Shown here: piece after piece, positions 47,446-60,989 of the stretch | Layout of the letters: each line of letters begins with the position of its first letter | Numbering within the stretch: position 1 is the stretch's first letter | Notes under the pieces: generated by a model | Told to the model about the DNA's origin: nothing | Databases searched by the model: none | Seen by the model: the letters and a program-made list of their open reading frames with translations, nothing else | Program-made: the position numbers and the translations under genes | NCBI GenBank assembly: GCA_022393335.1 | Contig: JAJEKB010021795.1 | Span: 227,468 to 291,467, forward strand | Length of the DNA stretch: 64,000 nt | Reading direction: 5' to 3' | Source of the DNA: Macrotrachela quadricornifera | Lineage: Eukaryota > Rotifera > Eurotatoria > Philodinida > Philodinidae

Positions 47446-48415
47446 CTTAAGTTTTTGTTTATCTGTATTATTGAATTTAATTTCATCGACTTAGTTTTTT
47501 TAAATGATAGATGGATACGAACGAGTTTTTTAAAATACTGTGTACAAGATATCGTCCTTGAGTGAAATACGAAAAACTAGAGTTCTATTATTAAGAATAA
47601 TAACGAATGTAGCAAGTTGAATGGTTGATCAGAACTAAAAAGTCTGTAAGGTCAATTGCTTTAAAACTACAATATCGACTTTATATATATCCTTTCGATT
47701 GAGTTATACTAATATAAAATATCCAAATGAAAGACTTTATAATAAATGATACGACGCTTCTTTTTTTTACTGCTAATCAAAAATTAGAGAAATACTTTTC
47801 TTACTTATTTTAGTATTTCGAATAAAATTTTCTTTCTCTATTTTTATTTTTTTGACTTAATTTATTATTCTTTGCATTATTGATTTAACTGTCGATATCT
47901 TTTGTTATTTACAGTCAGTCATTCAATAAAAGCACAATGGATCTTCCCATACTATATTGAATTTTCAATAAACATAGAAACTCGTTTATTTGTTATTACG
48001 GAAAATTAATATTTTATTTTAGTATACTATTTATGTCAATCATACAATTATTTAACTACTTCAAATTTTAAAAATGTAATACGACTATATAAAGTTGAAA
48101 GAATAGTTTACAATGGTCTAAGTACAGTTTTTATTGTCAAGTAGTATCTTGGTGAATGTTGTATTCGTTGTTGATTGTCTCATTTTTCTTTTCAATAGTA
48201 TTTGTCTCTGACTGCTATGAAAGTAGAAAGAATGTGAAAGTCTAAATTCCAAATAAGAAAAGAAATATATATAAGTTTCAGAAAATAATTCATCTCATTG
48301 GTATTTAATTGAAATGTTCGATTGCATGATTTGCGAATAATTACTAAAGCAAGAAAGGTCTTAGATATTCATTGTCTATTTTTCTTATCACACAATACTT
48401 AATTCGTATCAACTT
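47446..48415. other. AT-rich, no gene seen
   Basis: A/T-rich. It may contain intron and further decayed exons of the TLDc gene, since a splice donor opens leftward at 48418, but no TLDc continuation (the usual LLVIKD region) was found. Confidence 0.35.
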
Positions 48416-48418
48416 ACG

Positions 48419-49031
48419 TGAAATGATGGTAAATCACGATCAATCTTTGATGATCGACAATATAATCGATTTAAACTAAAACCATGTACTTCAGTAGGAA
48501 ATGTTAAATATCAATTAAGATCATGTATACGAACTGGTAATTCAAGTAAAATTTTAAATAAAAATAATAGGTTTTTGTAACAAAATTCTTTTATTAATGA
48601 TATACTAGTTTTGTTTGTTCGTCATTGATAAGTGTTGATGGTTGAACGAATTTAGGTGATGAAATAGCAACATCATCATTATTTGTACTATTTGAATGTG
48701 TTGATTTAAATCTTCGATAAATTTCATCGACACTTATAATCTAAATAGGTAAAATAAATCTTATTATTTTGCAAATAGTTTCGTCTTTTTTAAAGTTTTT
48801 AATAAATTATTATAAAATTCTAACTATCCCTGTAGAAGAACTTCTTCGATCGGATGTAGATGAAGAAATATCTGATAGATAAACTAATGTTGATCATAAA
48901 AAACTCTTAGCACGTTTTCTAAATCGCGTTAACTGTTGTTGATAATGAGGAATTTGTTCAAGAAAATTCCTTTTTTCAATCCAATAAACGTGTTGCTAAT
49001 GAATGAACAGTAGAAGGACGTGTACGAGATT
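48419..49031 (-). pseudogene. TLDc-domain gene remnant
   Basis: On the minus strand, an exon-like stretch reads KSRTRPSTVHSLATRLLD, TGA, KK, and after a shift EQIPHYQQQLTRFRKRAKSF, L, TGA, STLVYLSDISSSTSDRRS. It ends near a GTTAGA donor-like site (48824). An 84-bp gap ends in CTATTTAG (48741). The next exon reads ISVDEIYRRFKSTHSNSTN and PSTLINDEQTKLVY. The last exon gives LLELPVRIHDLN, TGA, YLTFPTEVHGFSLNRLY and ends at a GTAAGT donor at 48418. LP-R, W-L-F-T-HGFSL-LY is the start of the TLDc domain (OXR1, NCOA7, TBC1D24 family, oxidation resistance or membrane trafficking). All three TGA stops lie at Trp positions. The rest of the domain is missing. Confidence 0.7.
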
Positions 49032-49900
49032 TTATTTCATCAAATGTTCAAATTAGTTACCCTAATTATTTACACACAATTGCATTCGTTGAAGCCATTT
49101 ATCAAAAACTTTTTTCTAGTCATCTTTATTTATTGAGTTCAACGTTTTGGTTACAACACAATGCAAAGATTGTGAACTGTTTTGATCAATTAGATTTTGT
49201 TTGATCAGATCGAACAACCAAAATTGATATTGGGGCCAAGTCTAGAGAATTTGGTGATTGACGAATAATTTTGATACGTTCCGATTTAAGGTGGTTTGAA
49301 ACATCTTAATGAATATGTGATTTGGTATTGTCGTGGTGAAGTTTAATGTCATGTGTACCGGACGTTGCTCTTTGCTTTCGGATTTCTTCAATGAGAGGTT
49401 CCAAACAATTGTCGACGTAATATTGATGATCGATTGTGTCTCACTTTGATCAACATAATGAATTAATACAGGACCAGTTGTTTTGAAAAAGATCCAAAAT
49501 AGAGTTTTTGAAGCAAAACGACTACGTCGAACCATAGTAGGTGGAGTTCCTCCAATTGATGTACAGGCAACATTCAATGATTTTCGACCCATTTATTTAT
49601 GGTGAAACCATGGCTCGTCACCTGTTATTGCATCATATAATTGTCGCATTTCTTGTTGAAATTTTGCCAAATTTTCTTGAAAAAGTCGAACCTGTTCAGC
49701 CGATCGAGTATCGGTCAATAAGTTGGACGTCCAACGAGCAGTTATTTTTTTAATTGTAGATGGTCAGAAATAATTTGTTCACTGGTGCCACGACTCTTAC
49801 CTGTTTTCATTTGTATTTCGTCAATCATAATATGTGGATCATCATCGATGAGGCAACAAACTTCTTCATTTCTTTGTGGCGCTTACAATATTCAAGATGA
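49032..49900 (-). pseudogene. Mariner transposase pseudogene
   Basis: Read on the minus strand from 49870: LIDDDPHIMIDEIQMKTGKS, then IISDHLQLKKITARW (second helix-turn-helix region), AKFQQEMRQLYDAITGDEPW, FHHK, TAA, MGRKSLN, RRSRFASKTLFWIFFKTTGP, VLIHYVD. After a shift come EPLIEEIRKQR, THDIKLHHDN, and SERIKIIRQSPNS-DLAP. The end is KWLQRMQLCVNN, a stop, and FEHLMK before TAA at 49032-49034. TGDEPW carries the first catalytic Asp, LHHDN the second, and SPNS-DLAP leads to the third. The N-terminal 50-60 residues and a clear terminal inverted repeat are not seen. The TAA after FHHK lies where the family has Gln. Inactive copy. Confidence 0.9.
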
Positions 49901-52900
49901 AATGTTTTCAGATAGATTTTGAGGGTTAAGAGTCTTTGTTGTTTCTTATATTAGCTAAAATTCAATTTATATAAATTATTTTATTTTTTAATATGAGACT
50001 CACTAATGAAGAAGTTTTTATAATATAGTTTGTTTGTACAATATTCCCGAGCACTTTCACTTTTTCAATTTATATGACTTAATCGACTTAAGTCTTCACA
50101 ATACCTTTTCTGAGGGTCTGTAAAACTTTGATAAAACGCTTTTTTAAGAAAATGATGGAGCACAAATACATGTGTTTACCCAACCGGTTTGATTCTGAAA
50201 AAGAATACTTCCGTATATGTTGGCCTGGTTATTAATCATGAGTCTTGGTTCAATCAATTGATCATAATCAAATTTTCAAGACTTTACAATAAAACAAGTA
50301 GGGTGAGGGTGAGGATCTCAAGGAAATAAGAAATGATCATAGACAAAAACAAAAAGGTCCATAATCACCAAAAACATAATTACGTGATTGTTAAATCATC
50401 TTGAAGACTATTTCAATTTCTCTTTTTCTCTTTCTCGCCCTCTCGTTCTATCTGTTCTGCCAATTGCTGTTAATTGTAGTTGCGTGTATGTTATTCTTCA
50501 TTGTTCTCTATTGTCTTTCAACGACATACTACATCGAAGAATATATATAATTATATTGAAAGAAAAAAATATAAAAATACATGGAAATCACATTGAAATA
50601 TCGATGTTTAATTCAATATTAAATTGTTCTATTTATGATTAAAAATAAAACGATAATAGATGAGACAGTAGAGATATATCACTAAAGATATATATTATTC
50701 TTTCTTTTATGGATTCACCCTATTACATTTGGAACATGTTTTAATCCTTGAACTAACAAACAAATGTTTTACCGTTCAACATTCTTTCTCATCTATCATT
50801 AGGATTTTACTTTCGAAGCACGTTCATCGACATAGTATAGAAAAGTTAATCATACACAAAACGATAAAAGACAAAACAAAAAAAACAAACCAATCCTAAT
50901 ATATAAACAATCAATGGCTTTTGATTGAAGTGTTAATGATTAATAGTTGGAAATTCTTCTTATATATTCAAGATAATATATAACTCAAATTTCGTTTCTA
51001 TTTTTTGACAATAAGTAGAATCTCTTATGCACTTTGTTTAATCTTTGTTCAGTTAGATCATTTAATAAAATAAATGAATTTCTATATATATTTGTTTTTT
51101 TTAACAAACCTCTATTTCTATTAAATAAGAATCCTTTACTATATCTCGTATATGTATCATTGAAATAGATCACAATAACATGAAATAATACATCTTCATA
51201 TAATTTATTATTCAATTCTGTTATTTAAAGAAGATGATCTAGTTAAAATAATAAAAACTATGTACTCTACCATTTACGAAGTTATTCAATATAAAATATC
51301 AAAATAGGTCAAACGTTTGTTTTTTTTCTTTCAATTTGAAATGTTTTTTTTTTTGTTGTTGTTGTTATGATATTTATGTTTGGTTTAAGGAATTGAAAAT
51401 AATTAATCCTTACCTTCCATTCTTTAAGTAATGTATTTTATCGTTTAAGATAATGTGATTTGTTTTTAATTGTTGATTTTTGGAATCTTTTTATGTTAAA
51501 TACTTATCCGTTAAATTTGAAAAAAATAATTTATGCATTGAAATATGCTGTTTTATGATGTTTGTTTCGAGTCCTATGAGTAGAGAATGCACCAGAATGA
51601 ATATTAATTTTGAAGAAGATGCTTTTAAAAAAGTTTTCTAGAAAAAAAACAAAACGACTAAACTAATAGGATCAACATGGTTAAATAGACCAAGTTTCAT
51701 AAAGGAAAAAATGATTTTTTTTGAGACTTTTTCTCTTCGTTAACGATGACATTGTGAATTTTAATTTTATTTTAATCAATTTTCAGTTGAACATTACAAA
51801 GTGTGCAAATAATATTTACAGATTTATTTCATTTTCTATTTTATTGTGAAAAATATTCTAATCAGTTAGAAAATTTAGCTCGTTAAAATCTCTTGAGTAT
51901 TCATTTTTTATTTTAATTATTATTCGATTGAAAATTTAATGATGTGAGTAGTTTTTTAAAAAATAATTTCAAGACTAAAGAATAGAAAATAAAGAAATTA
52001 TTGACTCGATATTAAGGTGGAAGAAATATGTTATTCGTCGACAGCTTTTTTTTTCTTGACAAACAGTTAGTCGGCATGACACTTCGTTAAGAAAGCACTT
52101 TATCAGAAAATTCTTATGAACATCTGTTCTTTGCCTGAAACTCATGGAGAGCAATTTAAATATGAAGATCTCGTTCGATGCCATTCTGAAATTGTTCCAT
52201 TGTTCCTAAAAAATTCACAGTTAATCAACTGATTGTTTAAACCGTGTCTCCTGATGGTGAGGCGGATAAAATGATAGACTTTCGACGAAATGTTTTCTCT
52301 TCTTTATCATAGTTGTTTTACACTTATTTCAATTTTGATGCATGATTTCGTTTAAATGATATATTATCTGTATGAGGATAAAAATCTAGTTGAAGTAGAA
52401 TTCCATATTTAACAATATTTTTCTGAAAAAACTATTTCCAAATGAGTATTTTAGATCGAAATAATAAATTTGTTATCTCGTAGACTTCTATTATTGATTT
52501 CCGCGAATCTAATGTATTCAATTGTTTGTTGAACAACTTGACAGTGGTGATAGCTGTCGAATTCGAGTTCGAGTTTTTTATCATTAGAAAGAGAATGGGT
52601 AAAAGTAGATATATACATGAAACATGAAATATTTTAAAAGTTTTCTAACATATCGATATGGTTATTTGAAACAACATTTGTTTTTTATTAGATGGATTTT
52701 TGATTTTTAGACATTATTAACTTTTTCTTAGATAATCAAGACTATTTTACTGATTTGTTGACACTTTCTTGGATATTTATTGGAAGACTAGATTAAAAAA
52801 TTTTGATCGAAAATGTGTCCGGAGATGAATTTAGTAGGTGATAGAATTTTGTGAAAGTTTCTCCAAAAAGGATGTTTACTTCCTTGGTGAGATATTGATT

Positions 52901-54360
52901 TTTCCATTTAAATTTAATATATACTTAATCAAAGGAATTAGACATTGTTGTTCTAAAAAACTGATTTATTGTCTTAGAAAATATTTGAAATATTTTACTT
53001 TTCATCTAGATATTTATTTTCATCGATCCTCTTTCTAAAGACGAATGTTCAAACTCTATATCTATCTGTATTGGTCTTCATTTTCCTCTGTTATAATATC
53101 ATTCATATATATATATGATTCTTTTTCTTCATCTTGTTATTTTCCAAAATTTGTCTTTTGATAGTGTTTAGGTATTTTTCTTTTTTATTTATATTTTTTC
53201 GAATTGTTCCCTTATTCCTTACTATATATATATATCGATTGTTTTGGAAAATAAAGGGACATATTTAGTTTCGATCAAGCTGATCGATAGACACATTAAT
53301 ATCCCCTCTTTTTAAAGTATTTTTCTAAAATATATTTTTCGTATCGAGAAAACTATTCTAACGAATGTCAGATAGACATTCGATCATCTAAATTCGATTT
53401 AATATTATTTATTAGTTTATCTATGACATTGTGTGAGTTTCAAGACATTAAATTCAGTGTGAATTGTAATATATTAAGCATAAATATAAAGAAAAATTTT
53501 CTATTTTATGGTTAAAAAATCTTTTTCAAAATCATGAAAGTTCAAATAGAAAAAGGATCTTCTTAGTTTTTTGTTCTAATTTTTGATTGAAATTGTTTTG
53601 TTTTGCTAAACTTGCGAAATATGATGATATGTAAAATATATTATTATTTGAATATCTAGAAATAAATATCTTACTTTTGTTTAGCTAGAGAAAATCAATA
53701 TTGATATTCGAAATATATTTTTATTTCCATAAATATTCTCATTAATTTTTTCACTATTGTTTTGTATGTAATGATGGTATATCATGTGCGCATGTACACT
53801 TGTTTTTATATATAAATAATAATGTATTTCAATATGATGTGGTGGAGAATAATTTTCTTGTTATTTATATAATAATTCTATATAAATAAAAGAAAAAAAT
53901 TCAAATTTTATATTTTATTAAAAATAAATCTAACGATAAATTTCACCAAAATGTTTATTAAATTGATCAAGCGATAACAGAAATTAGAAGAAAATATCTT
54001 TTTTTGTACCGATAAGTTGTTTCATAATCGTACAATGAAAAATCTTCATCTAGAGAGGGCAATACGCGGCAAGTAAATAAATCTATTCTAAAGATAAATT
54101 AATTCAACTTCAGAAATCATCCAGTTCGTAGTCACGGTTTTTTCTAAGGAGAGTCGATCATGCTGGCAAATAGTTTTTGTTAGTACGAACATTTTTCTGT
54201 TCTTTCTCTTTTGAAGAAGTTTTTGTTTCAAGGATAGGGGGAGGGTCAGGCTCCCTTCCCGTCCCCCTCCACAAAATATGTACACTTTAACTTTTCTTTT
54301 TTTTTTTAATTAAAATTAGTGATTTGATTATTTATTAATTCTAACAATCGAAATTATTTT
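49900..54360. other. AT-rich stretch, no gene called
   Basis: A minus-strand trace near 50060-50130 reads FYQSFTDPQKRYCEDLSRL then KSESAREYCTNK and could be host-gene or transposon remnant. Plus ORFs at 50388-50642 and 52838-53038 and minus ORFs at 50985-51215 and 51975-52184 show no domain. AT microsatellites lie near 53105-53116 and 53225-53236. No inverted-repeat element identified. Confidence 0.35.
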
Positions 54361-55513
54361 TGTGTACTCAAAAAGTGAGTACACTCTAGAATCGGTCAGT
54401 GTGTCCGTCCGTCCGTCCGTATACACGATAACTCTTTATAATTATATTCGATTGAGCTAAAATTTTGTGCACAGAACTGTCTCATCAATATCTCGGTCGA
54501 GTTCGAAGATGAGAAAAATCCGACGAGAAATGGCTGAGTTATCGAAAAAATTGTCATTATTCACGAAACCATCCCTGAGGGAGGGTACAGGGATTTTTCA
54601 AAAAAATTTTTTTTCTTAGAAATATTTTAAATATATATGAATTGACTCAGTTTTTAACGCTGATTCCGAATAGGATATTAGTTTTGAATGAAATCGTAAC
54701 TTTTTAAGTGAAAATTGCCTAAATAAGGTCCCAAAATGCACAAAATCTGTATCCTGAAGCCGGTGTGCCTAAATATGTCTCGGGTAACTAGCAGTTTTGG
54801 GGTGTTCTAGGTGCATAGTTTTGTCGCTACTAAAAAGAGTTATAAAATGGAAAAAAACCGAACTCGATAGCTATTAATATTGGTGGATTATTATGAAAAT
54901 ACTGATGCCTCTGTGTTTCACATATCTTTAATAGATCCATGAGGTTACCTATGACTATAATCTCGCTAGATAAAAGCCCAAATCCATTCTGGAATAACTC
55001 CTCCTACTCAGTTTTCTAAGCTGATCACGAATCTGAACTCGTTTTCTGTGATTTCTAAAGATATAATATCACTTTGAGAGTTGAGTCAATGATCACTTTG
55101 TAGAATCGCCTATAGCGTCGTCCAAGCTAAGTTGGATCCCCAGTTTTTTTATTCTTACAATTTAGTGGCAAAATATGTGTCTTGATGAGATCTATGTCTT
55201 GTAGAAACATAAGCCTAAGAACTCGTGCAGCACATGAGAAAATTCCAAAATACCACCTCCCGCAGTGTAATCTTCGGATATCCTCAGTTTTTGACTTCTA
55301 GCATTTCTTTTATTTGATAACTTCCTTACTTGAGTAGACTGAATTTGTAGACTAAACTGTTTTCCGTCCAATCGAGATGTCTCAGAGCTCAAATGGCCAA
55401 GCCGTTCAAGAGATACGGTCAAAATGCTGATCATAGACTCAAGATAGCTAGTCTTTAGACGGTTCGATCAAAATCAATTTGTTGTCAATTCTTTTTACTT
55501 TTTGAAGTACACA
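54361..55513. mobile_element. 1.15-kb element with TGTGTACT ends and CCGT microsatellite
   Basis: The left end TGTGTACTCAAAAAGTGA pairs with the complement of the right end, TGTGTACTTCAAAAAGTAAA. Just inside the left end lies (CCGT)4 (54403-54420), followed by ATACACGATAACTC and a region with CTGAGTTATCG. This end type, with a GTCCGTCCGT tract followed by GATAACTC, is familiar from interspersed repeats in many invertebrates. No transposase frame is preserved. The 80-codon minus ORF at 55192-55434 lies inside and shows no domain. GC content is distinctly higher than the flanks. Confidence 0.65.
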
Positions 55514-58500
55514 TAGCTTTCGGATAAAATCCGAAGTTTCCGCATTTATTTGTTAATGATGAAGGAGATAGTGTGCAGGACGAGGTGATGAAATAGAATA
55601 AGTAAGTGGTTGTTGTTGATCTTAATTGGACTTATTTAATGAATTTTTATTAGGAACGAATAACGCAAATGATAGAAAAAGTAAACGATCTACACTGATG
55701 ACACACATTTACGTTTAATCTTTTAACGTTTCCTCTATTCTCCTTCTTTCATCTAGTTGGTATTTGCAACAAGTCTGACAAAAATAATATCTTTTATCTC
55801 TCTCTTTTTTTCTTTTTGATAAACAATAAAAATTTATATTTTGAGAACAAAAAGTTTCGATGAATAACTAAAAAACAATCAACATGGAATAAGATTTTTA
55901 TTTCTATACGCATATATATATATTGTCGAAGCAGTAGTAAAAGGTGAAAAATAACATGCGGTTAAATAAGATAATTGGAAAGAAAGATATGACTGATTTT
56001 CAACGTGAATACAATTGATAGAATTAAAGAAAAAGAATTAAAAGGAGGGCATTTAATAAAATATGATGTTGATCGACGAGATACACATAACAGAACCAAT
56101 CGGCGGGAGTGAGAAGAAAAAACGTTAATGAAATTCCATTTATCCATTTAAATCAACTTACTTTTTTTTTGTTTTAATTCATCTCATAGTTTATTATTCT
56201 CATTATATTTCTAGTTTTTATTCAAAAGAATAAGTTCCATAGAGAAGATCAATAAATTGAATATAATCAAATTTTGATTAGTTAAATATATATACTTCAA
56301 TTAATGTTATTTTTGTTTTGATTAAAAAGGTAAGATTCATATAAAATCTATAAAATTATTTAACTTAATATGAATTCATTCGAATCTCATTTACTTTCTA
56401 TTTAAATAAATATTTATGATAGATATAGAATTAACAAATATTGTTAACGTAACACCTTTACGGACTAAAATGTTTAACTCGGACATATCTTTAGCTTTCT
56501 TATACTAATAGACGACTATACTAGAAAAATTCTTGATTTATATATTTTGATGGTCAAGAAACTTGGGAAAAAAGGTCTAGTCATTGTTATCCGACATTGT
56601 TAGAAAAGTGAGGGTGAGCGAGTTTTGACTCGAGTTGCTTAGATCTGTAATTTAAATATATATATATATATACATGTATATGAATAATTTAATTAATGTA
56701 TTTCTGAATAATAAAGTCTAATTGAATTAATATTATAAAAATTTGAATAAATAAATCGTTTTATTTTAAGGTTAAGAAGGATTTGTGACAATTAGATTAT
56801 ATAAGACGCGTTAAATGCTATTCAACTATATTAGATTTGTATCTATTGATTAATGATGAATATTATTCATGTAATCATGACAATATTCTATCAATATAAT
56901 AAAATCTTATTTCACAATTCTTATTCAATGTTGAAATAATAAATAATGAAAATATAAAAACAATTGTTTTGTATATAAAGGTCTTAAAGATTTAAAATCA
57001 ATTGTTTTTAATTGAATATCATTGGACAATTTGAAAAATTGATTAGTCAATTTTATTGGTTAAACTCAATCATGTTTTTATATATAATAAATAAAAGAAA
57101 ACATAGAATATATTTTTTTAATGATAATACTTGGAAACATCGAAGTAAAAAATTGTTTCCATAGTATAACTCTATTAGTATTTCGATATAAGAAATAATG
57201 AATGATTGAAAGTTTTTTTTGTCAACGAAATATTTGTTGACTTTAAATTTGATATAATAGATTTCGAATGAATCGAAACTTATGAGTTAGTAACAGAATT
57301 TTCTAAGCCTTTTCTTTTTGTTTTTGGAAGGTGTTCAACACAAGATTAAAAATGATATAATGGAGAAATAAAAACATAATACACTAAACAATATTCTTAG
57401 AAATAAAATAAAGTTAGAATTAATCTCAAATATAATTTATCAAACAGACCAATAACAGTTTATATTAGAGAAGGAACAACAATCGTTCGATTAGCATAAA
57501 CTAGTTTATCTAATTCAATTACATTGAATAGCTAGACAATAATGATATTAGAAAATATTTTTTACAATAATATCTAGGAATGCTTTTATTGAATAAATTT
57601 TTCGATTATGAAACATGTTATTTACATTATTGAACAAAACTATCAATATTTATTTCAGATTGAAAATTTTCAACAATAAATGTCAAGAGGGTGAGGGTGC
57701 ATTCATATCACCAACTACTAATGATGTTGGGTCTAAATCATTTTTATAGATTATTTGCCTAGTCAAATTTTCATAATCATAAATTGAAATAAAGAATAAC
57801 ATTAGTGTTCATTCCTAAACGTAACAATAATTATCTGATTATTTTATTTATTATAATATAATCATCTGAATAATAGTCGATAGAAACGTTAAATATCATC
57901 TATTTCGATCATGTAATAATAAAAAACGATTGAATCTTGTTTACAACTCTTATCTTCAAGATATTCATCGTCAATTTTGTTAACAATTTAATAAAATAAT
58001 TGTTCTAATTTGTTTTTTTTTGTTGTATCTACTCTTGTGAAAGAATTTATTCTATTTAATAGAATTAATATCTGATTTATGATTATTTTCATGTATATTA
58101 ACAGTGTATTTTCCTATTGTGAATGTGTATAATGCAACAAAAGAATGAATTTTCAATCTCAATTTGAATCGAATGATTAAATCATATAACAGTTAATAAA
58201 GATCTATATTTCCAACAACAACAACTATTTTATTGAGAACTTTTTCTCTTCTTTTAATCTGAATTGTTTAGCTAATATAATGCTATCTTTAGTAAACTCA
58301 TCGTTTTTTTTTATCCAAACATGTTTGAACGACAAAACTTGATCGATTAACTGCTATTAAGTCGTATCTAAAAGATATTAGGCACGAAATCTAGATGATG
58401 GACACGAGAATTATTTTTAAAAATAGTTTTACTTCTCTAATTGATGCTTGTTTCTTTTTTCTGAATGAAAACATGAATGATTTATTTATGTCCGTCATGT

Positions 58501-59400
58501 AAACTTTCATGATGTCAATCGAAATTGTTATGATCGATAATTAGTCTATGATTTAATAATTTGAGTACCTATTGACACATTAAAGATGATACTCATATTA
58601 TTAAGTTAAAATAATTTGAATTGATGATTGAACCACTCGCTGGTTTTTTCTCTCTAGTGCGTAAGTTAATATGAGTCGTTTAAATGGATATCACTGTTTT
58701 ACATAAATTATTTTCAATTTTTTAATATTTGATTTTGTTTTCTTGTAATTAGTTTTCTAATGAAGGGATAGTTTGTTCGGACATTCGTTACAACAACAAC
58801 AACAACAATAAATAATTGTTTAATATGCCATTCATATCTAATCGATCAAACGTTTATGTATATCAAAAAAACTTCTCTTGATCTAGTTAACTAATAGATA
58901 TATTTGATTTCTAACACCAAAAAGATCAAGATTTGCTTATTTATTTTCTTACATGTTATCGTTTCCAACCTAATATATTAATAGATCATGTAATAGAATC
59001 ATACATGGACATTTGTGTCATAGTTCCTATATCATGCTGTATAGAATAACTCTAATGCAAATGATCACATACCAACGACACAACAAATGATTATGTAAGA
59101 ATATGGGTAAAGTAGTCGTTCAGGCATCGATGGTATCAATGACCATTTCAAAATGTTGGGTCATTGACTATAGAAGAGATTATTAAATATTGTTGAGTTA
59201 CTTTTAATTGAAATAAAACGATAATGTCAATTAAAAATGCAGAACATTGTTTAATTATTTAATATTATTGAAATTGTTCAATGTTAAATGTATGAGTAAC
59301 TAATAGATGAAATAGATTAAAACTTGATATGTGATGTGACTGTTTACATAACTTAATAGAGAAATATTATATTTTTTTTAAATATATCATTTATCGCTTA
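55514..59400. other. AT-rich stretch, no gene called
   Basis: No convincing coding remnant or array. An AT microsatellite lies near 56657-56672 and an (ACA)n run near 58791-58808. The 61-codon minus ORF at 55962-56147 shows no domain. Confidence 0.35.
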
Positions 59401-59439
59401 GTCAAGCATAGGTATGCACAAAAATTTTGAAATTATGCT

Positions 59440-59735
59440 TTTCATATGGTTTTGGTTTCGACATAGTTTCGGTGTTCGTATACTTTTGGTTTTCGGTTTT
59501 GAGATACATGAAAAAAATTGACTTGGAAAAATCAAGATACTTTTCATAGATTCTTATGGACAATTTGAGGATCATCTTCATATATCCTTCTTCTCTAGAC
59601 TGTAGGAAGACTCATACGAAATAAATGAATTCGTCTGTCTGTGGGTCTCTTATAGACATGCGCCAAATCCAAAGTTTTTTTATTTTGACACGGTTTTGGT
59701 TTTGGTTTTGAGATATTGTTAAAGAATCTGATTTT
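59440..59735. repeat. GGTTTTGG/GGTTTCGG-rich element fragment
   Basis: GGTTTTCGGTTTTGAGATAC (near 59488-59508) recurs as GGTTTTGGTTTTGAGATATT (near 59696-59716), about 208 bp apart. Each is followed by a similar A-rich stretch. The G(G)TTT words resemble the tips of the hAT-like insertion at 36.6 kb, so this may be a decayed relative. Confidence 0.45.
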
Positions 59736-59739
59736 GAAA

Positions 59740-60985
59740 TATCATTCCTAAAAATGTCTTTCGATAAGCTCTTTCATATTTGCTAACTTGAAATGAGCTT
59801 CTAATATAATAGTATACAATGATGGAAAGCAGATGTTATAGAAATTCTATACTTATAATGATAAAAATGTTATGTGAAAAAGGAAGTACATCTTAATCTT
59901 GACAATGTGGCCTCAGAATATATATCTTATGAATTAAGTAAGATGATCGTGTTTTAGTTATGGTACAATTTTCATAAAGTTTGAAACATTTGTATCGTAG
60001 TGTAAATATTTGTTTTTCTCGTTGTATATATGATTTCATGTAACTAAGCATCTTTAGTGCGTGAATAAACTATATTTTACTTAACTTAACGTTCTAAAGT
60101 ATTAAAATATAGATTTTCATGCATTAAAAATGTCTTCATCATTGTAGATGTTCGAAAGGTCAGATTAGTTTTAAAACGTAGATAATAGTTGAAGTTGAAC
60201 TTATCCAAAAGAGATTTGTCCAATTTTGAATGGTTTGGAAATATAGTTGGAATTATTTATATAATAACGATAAACCACAAATTGATTTCATAGAATATGA
60301 TGTCAATGATATATTATTAAATATGAAATTCCAAGAATAATCATCACGTATGATCTAATAAGAAGACATTTATATGTTATTAACATTTGTTCTTTTAATA
60401 ATAATTTTTTATTTGTTTTATTGAGTTTATATTATTATCATTTATTATAATTATGACAAATAATGAATATTAAACTATAATAATATAGATAGAAAAATAT
60501 TTGAATTAATAAATTATTAATTCAAATAATAGATGAATACGAAACAATACAGCAAATTTGATTTTTCTTCATCATTATTTTCATTAGATAAATATCGATA
60601 AATTGCATTGAAGACTATTTGGAAAAATCATTATTAATATAAGACCAAATATTTTCCATTTGACTATTAATATTATTTTCTTCTTATTAAGATAAATTTA
60701 TTTTTTGTATTTTTTTGTTATATATGTTTTTAATAGATAGAAATAAAGATAAGCTTTAAATTCGTTAATTAAACAAAATGAAATAAGAAAAATCATTGAA
60801 TAATGTTAAAGATTGAAAACTAAATGATTTTAAATAAATTATTATTTTTATTTTAATATAATTTAAAATAAAATCCTCTTAATAATCGTTTATAATAAAT
60901 CTAATTCTATTTCTATTTCTATTTAAGATTAAACTTCTTATAAGTGCACACAGTTTATGTAAGATATTAATGTTTGTTAGTATAT
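59740..60985. other. AT-rich spacer
   Basis: Extremely A/T-rich, nothing recognised. Confidence 0.4.
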
Positions 60986-60989
60986 AATA

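Noticed and set aside
50295..50320. GGGTGAGGGTGAGG as a telomere-like repeat
   Set aside because: Only about two units, no array, and similar GGGTGAG words near 56612 are also isolated.
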